From UBA1081 sp964454355 (GTDB taxonomy: Bacteria; Bacillota; Clostridia; Oscillospirales; Acutalibacteraceae), in NCBI GenBank assembly GCA_964454355.1, contig CAYVTA010000025.1, positions 1-21,160 on the forward strand: a DNA stretch of 21,160 nucleotides. Reading direction: 5' to 3'. A program made the position numbers and the translations under genes. The notes under the pieces were generated by a model, which was given only the letters and a program-made list of their open reading frames with translations, did no database searches and was not told where the DNA came from. Shown one piece after another: positions 1-6,916 of the stretch. The first letter of the stretch is position 1, and every line of letters begins with the position of its first letter.

Positions 1-384
1 GGCTGTGATTGGGAAGGTCTACAGAACAGTATTCCCGAAAAGCTTGATACCGCAGCAATTCTTGAGCTACCTGATATTTTACAAGAGGATGGTTATAGCA
101 ATATTGCTTCAGGTGTTGAAGTTCCTTTGGATTATTCCAAGCCTTTGCCCGACGGCTACAAAATAGCAGAACTTCCCGAATGCACAATGCTTTATTTTCA
201 GAGTGAACCTTATGACAATCCCGATGATTTTGGTATTTATATCGGTCAGGTTTACAAAGCATTGGAAAACTATAACTTTAAACGCTATGGTTATAAGCTT
301 GCAAACGATATTGCTCCGACTTTCAATTTCGGAGCACAAACCGATGTCGGTGCAAGAATCGCCGTACCGGTAATAAGAATATAA
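1..384 (+). CDS. Regulator with GyrI-like effector-binding domain, C-terminal part (AraC-family type)
   Basis: The reading frame is open from base 1 and stops at TAA 382-384, so only the last 127 residues are visible and the real start lies outside the window. The segment reads like the C-terminal effector-binding domain (GyrI-like, SRPBCC-type ligand pocket) common at the end of AraC-family regulators of Clostridia. Recognisable stretches are IPEKLDTAAILELPDIL near the beginning, then GVEVPLDYSKPLPDGY and the ending GARIAVPVIRI. In such proteins an N-terminal helix-turn-helix domain binds DNA and this domain binds a small molecule or cationic drug. The DNA-binding half is not visible, so a stand-alone GyrI-like protein is also possible. 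A hairpin terminator follows 6 bases after the stop. Confidence 0.7.
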   Translation, partial: GCDWEGLQNSIPEKLDTAAILELPDILQEDGYSNIASGVEVPLDYSKPLPDGYKIAELPECTMLYFQSEPYDNPDDFGIYIGQVYKALENYNFKRYGYKLANDIAPTFNFGAQTDVGARIAVPVIRI

Positions 385-390
385 AAAGCA

Positions 391-426
391 AAGGATAGCT
401 CCGATTAAAGAGCTATCCTTCGTTTA
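391..426 (+). terminator. Rho-independent terminator after the effector-domain gene
   Basis: AAGGATAGCTC (391-401) and GAGCTATCCTT (410-420) form a perfect 11-bp stem with an 8-base loop. The T run after it is short (CGTTTAAT). It lies 6 bases after the stop codon, so termination of the upstream gene is the simplest role. On the other strand it could also end leftward transcription. Confidence 0.7.
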
Positions 427-710
427 ATATTATATCAAATTTTCTGTTTACAACCGTATATCCCAAATCAACAGATGTAAAGTTGCCGTGTGTTTTGGCG
501 TATTCTTCATACTGGAGGTCATCAAAGGGCAAAGCATGGCTTGTAACGGCGGTTGCCTCGGCGGTGCAGGTTATCTTACACACGGAGAAAAGAGTAATGC
601 AAAAACAATAAGCGATGCCGTTTCCGTATTAAAATAACGATTTTATATATATTTTATCCTGCCGTTGTTTGTAACAAAAATAATCTATGCATCATGGGGG
701 CTGAAACTTT
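421..710. other. Gene-poor stretch between convergent genes
   Basis: No intact gene is visible between the terminator and the end of the leftward propeller gene. It holds the hydrogenase-like remnant at 536-637. On the minus strand a stop-free frame runs from about 634 down to a TAG at 413-415; its end reads DLGYTVVNRKFDIILNEG, but it has no convincing start or ribosome site. The stretch 638-710 is AT-rich with no clear hairpin for the leftward gene. Confidence 0.5.
536..637 (+). pseudogene. Remnant resembling the C-terminal end of an [FeFe]-hydrogenase-like protein
   Basis: The frame from ATG 536 to TAA 635-637 encodes 33 residues beginning MACNGGCLGGAGYLTHGEK. The CxGGCxxGxG pattern followed by LTHG resembles the last cysteine-rich motif of [FeFe]-hydrogenase catalytic domains (MACxGGCxGGxG), where these cysteines help hold the iron-sulfur/H-cluster. 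The frame upstream of about position 515 does not resemble a hydrogenase, and no ribosome site precedes the ATG, so this looks like the stump of a gene whose front was lost. The opposite strand is also open across here, which is a caution. Recognition rests on this one motif. Confidence 0.45.
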
Positions 711-1772
711 TTAAGAATTCAATTTTTCAAAAGGATGAATGCCGTCCCATCTGTAATGATGAATATAACTGCATTGTCCCTCGGGTGTTGATTTATTATG
801 AGAAATGAGCCAGTTGCCGTCACCGAAAGAATAAAGTCCCGTTGAGCCGAAAGGGAAGTCCCATCCGCTGATACCGCTTTTATTATCGTAAATTCCGGCA
901 TCTTTCAGTTTCAGCATTTCTATATTTTCGTTTATCCCCTTAGCAAATTTCACTTCTGCCTGACATCGGGCATCAACTGCAAAAAGAGAAAAATTCGGAA
1001 ATTCATTTTTCTTCCCCTTGTAAACTGCCATAAAAAACGATTTTGTAAAACGGTCATATTCAAGATTCTGAACTCCGTATACCGTGTTGCCCGTATATAC
1101 AAAATATTTATGCAAAGGCTTTTCGGGGCCGCTTGTATGCATATTTTTCTGGTCAAGTTTTTCCGCATATGAATTCAGTTCATCAATATCATAACAAAGT
1201 ATTATCTGATGGTCGTTGTCATTTCTGTCAACATCACCGTAAATACCGTATGCCACATACAGATACATTCCGTCGCTCTCATTTTTGCCGGGGAGAGGGC
1301 CGAATGTAACACCGTCTATCCCTGAGCAACCGTATTTATGCTCCACTTCTTTTCCGTTTTTGTCAAAGCCTTTGCTGTTATAATCATCCCGGACTTCTTT
1401 CAGATACACGGCAGACATTATATCGCTTTTTTCCGCATCAATATCCGGTCTGTCGATTTTTGAAACATCAAATCGGACAATATAAAAAGCATCACGAAAA
1501 GATGAATCGGCTCCGATTGAATTAAGAATCCCTTTGCCGATAACATCATTTTTGTATTCAAGGGAGCCATAGACGCAGCCGTCTTTTTCGTTGAAAGCGA
1601 TACACCCCAGATGTCCGACAAGTCCCTCAACTGTTCCTATAATTTCACCGCTGAGTTTTGCCTTGACGAGTTTTGTTGTAAAAGAATAATATATGTATCC
1701 GTTTTTATTGTCAACAGCTATCCCCTGAATGTGGCAGTTGCCCCAACTTCCCGTAAAAATCGGTGTTTTCAT
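711..1772 (-). CDS. Unknown protein, probable cytoplasmic beta-propeller, paired with G1P dehydrogenase
   Basis: This 353-residue protein has no signal peptide and no membrane segment. I do not recognise a named function. It contains repeated short beta-strand units of the kind found in SMP-30/NHL/WD-like propellers: GNCHIQGIAVDNKNGYIYYSF near residue 12, HLGCIAFNEKDGCVYGSLEY near 54, GIDGVTFGPLPGKN in the middle and QNLEYDRFTKSFFMAVY in the second half. Many Asp, Tyr and Trp residues at blade edges fit a ligand- or sugar-binding propeller, which is inference. Its start lies 12 bases after the stop codon of the upstream dehydrogenase gene, so the two are almost certainly one transcript. No clear terminator follows it. 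Confidence 0.75.
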   Translation of the reverse strand: MKTPIFTGSWGNCHIQGIAVDNKNGYIYYSFTTKLVKAKLSGEIIGTVEGLVGHLGCIAFNEKDGCVYGSLEYKNDVIGKGILNSIGADSSFRDAFYIVRFDVSKIDRPDIDAEKSDIMSAVYLKEVRDDYNSKGFDKNGKEVEHKYGCSGIDGVTFGPLPGKNESDGMYLYVAYGIYGDVDRNDNDHQIILCYDIDELNSYAEKLDQKNMHTSGPEKPLHKYFVYTGNTVYGVQNLEYDRFTKSFFMAVYKGKKNEFPNFSLFAVDARCQAEVKFAKGINENIEMLKLKDAGIYDNKSGISGWDFPFGSTGLYSFGDGNWLISHNKSTPEGQCSYIHHYRWDGIHPFEKLNS

Positions 1773-1784
1773 AAGTTCCTCCCG

Positions 1785-3044
1785 TCAGTCTATGCCGAAA
1801 AAGTCATAATGCATCCACAGCACGGTGTATCTGTCTTTAAGGTCTTTTGCATAAAGCACGGCATTGTTTATTTTTTCTTCACCGTAAAAAGCATAAAAAT
1901 TATTTATGTCAAGCCCGACTTTTTCAAGCAGATTCTTTATTTCCTCAGAAGACGGCATTTCGGCAAAAATATTTCGGATTTTCTCTTCTTTCCCGAGATA
2001 AATATCTGTTCTGTCTTTTTTATAATTGCCGACTTTTTTTTGAAGCGTCATGCATCCGTCAGCCGATTCTTTATAAATCGATTTCATTATTTCTGCATAT
2101 TTTTCATCACTCACACAGAATTTTTTGTCGGGAAATTTGCTGCCCAGAATTTTTTCTCTTAATTTTGCAGTTTCAAAAGTGGAATATGCAACATCTGTGC
2201 CGTGAGACAGATAATCTGCGTTATCAATAATACCTGTTATTTCAAAGAAATGTGACAGATGGTGTTCACTGCCCGATGCAGGTCGTGATGAGCCTGCAAA
2301 GCTCATAAGAATACCGATTACAACCAGAGCCTCCATCAGTGCACCTATACATTCCTCATCCCTTTTCAGAATACCGTCTGCAAGATTGATGGTGCGGTTT
2401 ATTTGCTCATAAGTAAGGTCGTAAATATATTTGCAGAAATATTCATCATTCACAACATGACTCAGCTTCCAGTCGTTAAGTGCTGAGAATTTGCCTATTA
2501 TATCGCCGTAGCCTGATACAATCATATCCATAGGAGCATTTTTCAAAACTTCCGTATCTGCAACAATCGCAACAGGCAATCCTGCAGGATAAGTGACTTT
2601 CATTCCGTCTGTAATCATAGCGGCACCATCCGATGCGTAACCGTCCATGGACGGAGCGGTGGCAACAACCATATACGGCACACAATGGAAATGCGAAACA
2701 TATTTGCAAAGGTCCTGAATAACACCCGAACCGATACCGATGATAAGGTCAATGCCGTCAATGGCAGACTCAACTTCTGCAATAGCTTTTTCGTCAGGGA
2801 CAAGAACATCCTTTCCGCTGAAAATCACTTTTCTGATGTACTTATCAGCAAAAACAGAAACAGTTTCATTCCCCGCAGCAGCGAATGTATTTTCGTCCGC
2901 AACAATCAGCAGATTATTATATCCGTCGCATATACAGCCAAGTCTTGCTATCGCATTTTTTTCAATGTATACATATCTGATTGGGCAACTGTGCTTTTTT
3001 CCGCAGGCACAATCCACACCTTTAAGAAGATTATTTATATCCAA
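1785..3044 (-). CDS. egsA: sn-glycerol-1-phosphate dehydrogenase (AraM/EgsA family)
   Basis: The enzyme reduces dihydroxyacetone phosphate to sn-glycerol 1-phosphate with NAD(P)H. In B. subtilis AraM this feeds PcrB-type prenylglyceryl phosphate synthesis; in archaea it makes the membrane lipid backbone. Family signatures are clear: a nucleotide-binding stretch IGIGSGVIQDLCKYVSH, then VATAPSMDGYAS. Candidate metal ligands are the Asp in SGYGDIIGKFSALNDWKLS, the His residues in ASGSEHHLSHFFE, and the His of SHGTDVAY. Length (about 420) is normal. A GGGAGG ribosome site (3054-3059) directly touches an ATG at 3051-3053, which is too close for initiation, so I prefer the in-frame TTG at 3042-3044, with 9-base spacing. 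That gives MDINNLLKGVDCACGKKH, as in relatives. The alternative start adds three residues. Confidence 0.93.
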   Translation of the reverse strand: MDINNLLKGVDCACGKKHSCPIRYVYIEKNAIARLGCICDGYNNLLIVADENTFAAAGNETVSVFADKYIRKVIFSGKDVLVPDEKAIAEVESAIDGIDLIIGIGSGVIQDLCKYVSHFHCVPYMVVATAPSMDGYASDGAAMITDGMKVTYPAGLPVAIVADTEVLKNAPMDMIVSGYGDIIGKFSALNDWKLSHVVNDEYFCKYIYDLTYEQINRTINLADGILKRDEECIGALMEALVVIGILMSFAGSSRPASGSEHHLSHFFEITGIIDNADYLSHGTDVAYSTFETAKLREKILGSKFPDKKFCVSDEKYAEIMKSIYKESADGCMTLQKKVGNYKKDRTDIYLGKEEKIRNIFAEMPSSEEIKNLLEKVGLDINNFYAFYGEEKINNAVLYAKDLKDRYTVLWMHYDFFGID

Positions 3045-3068
3045 AAATATCATCCTCCCGTTTAGTTC

Positions 3069-3097
3069 ATTATATCGCAGATAACAGAAAATGTAAA
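3069..3097 (-). promoter_or_regulatory. SigA-type promoter for the egsA/propeller operon
   Basis: Read on the minus strand, TTTACA (3092-3097) is followed after exactly 17 bases by TATAAT (3069-3074). The ribosome site lies about 10 bases further downstream, so the leader is short. Confidence 0.75.
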
Positions 3098-3248
3098 TAA
3101 GAAAAACGGAGTGATATCACGTGATGAGTGCTTAAACTTTTTATATGTATGATTTTTAGTCTGTAATTTTTATAATAGTGTATTTGTTTTTAGGTTTTAT
3201 CTCAATGCAATTAATGACGGAAAGATTGTGAAAAGCGAATAACAGCAA

Positions 3249-3282
3249 AAAAGCAGAAAGACGACAAAATCTTTCTGCTTTT
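3249..3282 (-). terminator. Rho-independent terminator of the HipA-like kinase gene
   Basis: AAAAGCAGAAAG (3249-3260) and CTTTCTGCTTTT (3271-3282) form a 12-bp stem with a 10-base loop. On the minus strand the stem ends in a run of T residues. It begins 5 bases after the stop codon at 3288-3290. Confidence 0.8.
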
Positions 3283-3287
3283 AACAT

Positions 3288-4331
3288 CTATACTATTAAA
3301 TTATATCTGCTCATCACAAGGTCGATAATGATTTGTGATTTTACTTTCATGTTTATCTTATCAAGAACTTTACGGATTGTTTCTTCCGTAAGAACAGGGA
3401 TAAATTCCCTATACTCAGGGTATTCATTCATCAATTCATTGAAAAGAGTGATAAGCAAATCTTTAGATTTAGGCTTTGACGGATAACCACGGGCGATAAG
3501 TGCCATATTGTTATCGTAGTTGGGGGCAAGTCCTGTTATTTTACCTGTTTTTATATCTCTCAGCAAACCGAAGTTGTTTGTATGTCTATCGGGATTAGCT
3601 GTGATTGTGTCCATAAAAACAAGCCTGATATAATCGGGAATTGCATCGTGGCAAATCTTTTTAAGAGCTTCAACAACATCAATATATTCTTCATTGTCAC
3701 CCATGAAAGTCGATGCAGGCTCAAAGTTCACGGATGCACCGTTTGTAAAATCAAGTGATTTGATGCAACCGTCGCCACGCTCGTAAACAGCCATATTGAA
3801 TCCGAGTGCAAGGCCAAGCTCATATACAAAGAGTTCAGAGAACATCTCGCTGTGAGTTGCCTTTTTATACATCCACCATTTGCCGTCACAGAGCTTCCAG
3901 CACTTTTCAAAACTACCCACATTTGTAAGCTCGGGTGTGCGGGATTTTTTGCTTGTAGCGGCACGGTTAAAACTATTGTAGTTACCTTTGAGAGCAAGGT
4001 TTGAGAAATAATCATCGGTAAACTTGATATCATCGTGAGTCAGTTCTGAGCCGATTGGTCTTATCCAATAATTGTCTGTAATTGTTGCAGCATTGACATG
4101 TGCAACAGTTGAAATATCATCTTTTTCGGCAAGTCTGAGAGCCTTTTTCAGCAGACGGGAGTTTGCACGATGACTGTCAATTGCACGAGTTTCAAGCCAC
4201 ATATCGGCATTACTGATTCTCTTGGGAAACAAGGGCAATAAATCTTTATTGATTACATCAAGATTGCCGTTCTGCCATACTGCAACAACGGTATCACCGC
4301 TTAATATTTCATAGTTATTCTTATCAATCAT
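3288..4331 (-). CDS. Solitary HipA/CtkA-like protein kinase
   Basis: This 347-residue protein has the catalytic signatures of HipA-type Ser/Thr kinases. The catalytic loop is NPDRHTNNFG (246-255, catalytic Asp248) and the metal-binding motif is APNYDNNMAL (269-278, Asp273). An ATP-binding lysine probably lies in KWWMYKKA (151-158), after a loop TNVGSFEK (136-143) that may correspond to the autophosphorylated loop of HipA. HipA phosphorylates glutamyl-tRNA synthetase and causes persistence; H. pylori CtkA is a solitary relative. The usual HipA N-terminal subdomain (about 100 residues) is not recognisable; instead there is an unfamiliar N-terminus. No HipB-like helix-turn-helix antitoxin lies on either side, so toxin function is unproven. 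GGGAGG at 4340-4345 is an excellent ribosome site for the ATG. Confidence 0.8.
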   Translation of the reverse strand: MIDKNNYEILSGDTVVAVWQNGNLDVINKDLLPLFPKRISNADMWLETRAIDSHRANSRLLKKALRLAEKDDISTVAHVNAATITDNYWIRPIGSELTHDDIKFTDDYFSNLALKGNYNSFNRAATSKKSRTPELTNVGSFEKCWKLCDGKWWMYKKATHSEMFSELFVYELGLALGFNMAVYERGDGCIKSLDFTNGASVNFEPASTFMGDNEEYIDVVEALKKICHDAIPDYIRLVFMDTITANPDRHTNNFGLLRDIKTGKITGLAPNYDNNMALIARGYPSKPKSKDLLITLFNELMNEYPEYREFIPVLTEETIRKVLDKINMKVKSQIIIDLVMSRYNLIV

Positions 4332-4349
4332 CTTTCCCGCCTCCCTTAA

Positions 4350-4375
4350 GTAGTATTTTTATATTATTCTACTAC
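4350..4375. promoter_or_regulatory. Inverted repeat upstream of the HipA-like gene, possible operator
   Basis: GTAGTA (4350-4355) and TACTAC (4370-4375) form a perfect 6-bp dyad with a 14-base AT-rich centre, just upstream of the ribosome site and covering the probable -10 region of the kinase gene. HipA loci are usually repressed at such dyads by HipB; no partner is visible here, so a regulatory role is only inferred. Confidence 0.35.
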
Positions 4376-4480
4376 AAATACAGTAAAAAAGCAATGTTTT
4401 ATTTTAGGCCGTTCTGCAAGGCTTGAAAAACAAAACTGAACACATGTAAAAAAAACAAATGGTTGAAATGCTCATAAGAG

Positions 4481-4509
4481 TTGAAATTTTATTTGTTTTG
4501 AATTATAAT
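4481..4509 (+). promoter_or_regulatory. SigA-type promoter of the GH2 gene
   Basis: TTGAAA (4481-4486), a 17-base spacer, then TATAAT (4504-4509). The gene's GGAGG ribosome site is at 4532-4536, five bases before the ATG. Confidence 0.75.
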
Positions 4510-4541
4510 ATAACTAATATAAAATTATTCCGGAGGTCACT

Positions 4542-6836
4542 ATGAGAAATATTAAAATCATTAATGGCGATTGGCTTTTCTCAAAAGAAGCTAAAACAGC
4601 CCCTTCAGCACTTCCCACAGGTTGGAAATCTCTTGATTTGCCTTATACATGGAATGGGCATGACGGTCAGGATGGCGGAAACGATTATTACAGAGGCACT
4701 TGTTGGTTTGTTAAATCAATAAAGTCTGATGAGCTGCCCGAAGGTGAGGAAAAGTATCTTCAGTTTGACGGCGTTAATTCATCTTGTGAAGTTTTTTGGA
4801 ACGGAAAAAGTGTTGCCAAACATGACGGCGGTTATTCAACTTTCCGAGTTAAAATAAGCGATATCAAAGCTGAAAATATCATCTCTGTAGCAGTTGACAA
4901 TTCACCCAATGACAGAGTTTATCCTCAGAACGCAGACTTTACGTTCTATGGCGGTATTTATCGTGATGTAAGCGTTATTGGTGTTCCCGATAATCATTTT
5001 GACCTTGATTATTACGGTTCTCCTGCAATTATGGTTACACCTGAAATAAAGGGCACTGATGCAGAAGTTGAGATTAAGACTTTTATCAAAGATGATGATA
5101 ACTGTACTGTCAAATATGAAATTATTGCTGACGGAGAAGTTATTGCTGCTGCTGAAGAAAAAGGTGACGATAAAGCAAAAATTAAAATTGCCAATGTACA
5201 CCTTTGGAACGGTCGTAAAGACCCCTATCTTTATACAGCAAAGGCAACTCTTATCTGTGACGGCAAAGAGGTCGATGAAGTTTCAACTCGTTTTGGTTGC
5301 CGCACATTTAAGATCGATTCTGAAAAAGGCTTTATTCTTAACGGCAGGGAATATCCTCTCAGAGGCGTATCCCGTCATCAGGACCGACCTGATATTGGTA
5401 ATGCTCTTCTTCCCGAACATCACAAGGAAGATATTGATCTTATCCTTGAAATGGGTGCAAATACAATTCGTCTTGCTCATTATCAGCATTCGCAGGTTTT
5501 CTATGATCTTTGTGATGAAGCAGGTCTTGTAATTTGGGCTGAAATTCCTTATATTTCAAAGCATATGCCGGGCGGCTATGACAATACTGTTTCTCAGATG
5601 AAGGAACTTGTTATTCAGAATTACAATCATCCTTCAATTGTTGTTTGGGGTCTTTCAAACGAGATAACTATTGCAGGTGCATCAGATCCCGATCTTATCA
5701 GAAACCATAAAAAGCTTAATGAACTGTGCCATGAGCTGGATAAGACACGTCTTACAACTATTGCTTCCGTTACAATGTGTCCCATTGATGCTGAGTATGT
5801 TCATATCAGCGATGTTCTTTCATATAACCATTATTTTGGCTGGTATGGCGGTACCACAGATATGAACGGTCCTTGGTTTGATGATTTCCATAAGAAATAT
5901 CCAAACAAGCCTATCGGTCTGAGTGAGTACGGCTGTGAGGCACTTGATTGGCATACTTCTGACCCGAAACAGGGTGATTATACAGAAGAATATCAAGCAT
6001 ATTACCATGAAGAGCTTATTAAGCAAATCGCAGAAAGACCGTATCTTTGGGCAACGCATGTATGGAATATGTTTGATTTCGCAGCTGATGCAAGAGCTGA
6101 GGGCGGCGAAAACGGTATGAATCATAAGGGCCTTGTTACATTTGACAGAAAGTATAAGAAAGACTCTTTCTATGCATATCAGGCTTGGCTTTCCGATAAG
6201 CCCATGGTGCATATTTGCGGTAAGCGTTACATTGACAGAGTTGAAGATGTTACAAAAGTTACAGTTTATTCAAACTGTGACGAGGTTGAGCTTTTTGCAA
6301 ATGGTGTAAGTATCGGAAAACAGTCAAAGGGTAAATATCCGTTCTTCTACTTTAATGTCAAGAACGAGGGTGAAACAAATCTTACTGTTAAAGCAGGGGA
6401 GCTTGAGGATTCTTCTGTTATTCGTAAGGTTGACAAGTTTAACGAAGATTACATCATGAAAGATGAAGGCGATGTTATCAACTGGTTTGAAATAAATATG
6501 CCTGACGGTTATTTCTCAATTAACGATACTATCGGTGATATTTTATCTACCTTCGGCGGTAAGATTGCTGCAGTCCGAATGATCATGAAAATCATGAATG
6601 CAATGTCCGGCGGTGACGACAAAAAATCAGAGGATAAGAAAAAAGACAATAAAAAGGGTAAAGGTCTTGAGGTTGCAGGTTTCCAGATGAGCCTGCCCAT
6701 GCTTAAGAATTTCTACGGTATGGCAAAGGGATTTACCGTTAAACGTGCTTTTTCAATGATGGGCGGCAAGTTCTCTAAAGAGCAGATTCTTGAAATTAAC
6801 ACAATGCTCAATAAGGTTAAGAAACCGAAAAAATAA
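4542..6836 (+). CDS. Glycoside hydrolase family 2 (beta-galactosidase/beta-glucuronidase type) with C-terminal extension
   Basis: This is a 764-residue retaining exo-glycosidase of family GH2. Residues 1-150 form the jelly-roll sugar-binding domain, about 155-255 the Ig-like domain, and about 260-560 the TIM barrel. The acid/base is Glu374 in WGLSNE and the nucleophile Glu462 in GLSEYGCE; NTIRLAHYQHS and the VWNMFDFAADAR stretch are also typical. Residues 565-630 form another Ig-like domain. Residues 640-764 are unusual: a hydrophobic/amphipathic stretch, a Lys/Asp-rich linker (about 692-708), then a second amphipathic segment rich in Met and Gly. There is no signal peptide, so the enzyme is probably cytoplasmic and acts on imported oligosaccharides. 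The substrate (beta-galactoside, glucuronide or other) cannot be decided. It is transcribed alone between its own promoter and terminator. Confidence 0.92.
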   Translation: MRNIKIINGDWLFSKEAKTAPSALPTGWKSLDLPYTWNGHDGQDGGNDYYRGTCWFVKSIKSDELPEGEEKYLQFDGVNSSCEVFWNGKSVAKHDGGYSTFRVKISDIKAENIISVAVDNSPNDRVYPQNADFTFYGGIYRDVSVIGVPDNHFDLDYYGSPAIMVTPEIKGTDAEVEIKTFIKDDDNCTVKYEIIADGEVIAAAEEKGDDKAKIKIANVHLWNGRKDPYLYTAKATLICDGKEVDEVSTRFGCRTFKIDSEKGFILNGREYPLRGVSRHQDRPDIGNALLPEHHKEDIDLILEMGANTIRLAHYQHSQVFYDLCDEAGLVIWAEIPYISKHMPGGYDNTVSQMKELVIQNYNHPSIVVWGLSNEITIAGASDPDLIRNHKKLNELCHELDKTRLTTIASVTMCPIDAEYVHISDVLSYNHYFGWYGGTTDMNGPWFDDFHKKYPNKPIGLSEYGCEALDWHTSDPKQGDYTEEYQAYYHEELIKQIAERPYLWATHVWNMFDFAADARAEGGENGMNHKGLVTFDRKYKKDSFYAYQAWLSDKPMVHICGKRYIDRVEDVTKVTVYSNCDEVELFANGVSIGKQSKGKYPFFYFNVKNEGETNLTVKAGELEDSSVIRKVDKFNEDYIMKDEGDVINWFEINMPDGYFSINDTIGDILSTFGGKIAAVRMIMKIMNAMSGGDDKKSEDKKKDNKKGKGLEVAGFQMSLPMLKNFYGMAKGFTVKRAFSMMGGKFSKEQILEINTMLNKVKKPKK

Positions 6837-6845
6837 ATAATTAAG

Positions 6846-6873
6846 GAACGGCTGTTTTGCCGTTCTTTTTTTT
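6846..6873 (+). terminator. Rho-independent terminator of the GH2 gene
   Basis: GAACGGC (6846-6852), loop TGTTTT, GCCGTTC (6859-6865), then eight T residues. It starts nine bases after the GH2 stop codon. Confidence 0.9.
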
Positions 6874-6875
6874 GC

Positions 6876-6909
6876 AAAAAAAACAGAGGAAAGTTTCACC
6901 TTCCCTCTG
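6876..6909 (-). terminator. Rho-independent terminator of the dnaG-rpoD-rpoD operon
   Basis: On the minus strand CAGAGGGAA pairs with TTTCCTCTG (nine pairs including one G-U) and is followed by eight T residues (6876-6883 as A on the plus strand). It lies just after the stop of the distal rpoD, back to back with the GH2 terminator. Confidence 0.85.
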
Positions 6910-6916
6910 AAATTTA

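Noticed and set aside
1611..2162. 183-residue plus-strand frame rich in Phe and Cys
   Set aside because: It is antisense to the G1P dehydrogenase and propeller genes; its composition is what reverse-strand coding DNA gives.
3181..3242. Short plus-strand frame ending FYLNAINDGKIVKSE before a TAA
   Set aside because: It has no start, no ribosome site and no recognisable upstream sequence, so it is too short to call a gene or remnant.
4500..4525. ATAT-rich inverted repeat near the GH2 promoter as an operator
   Set aside because: Pairing is short, imperfect and made only of A/T, as expected by chance in this AT-rich spacer.
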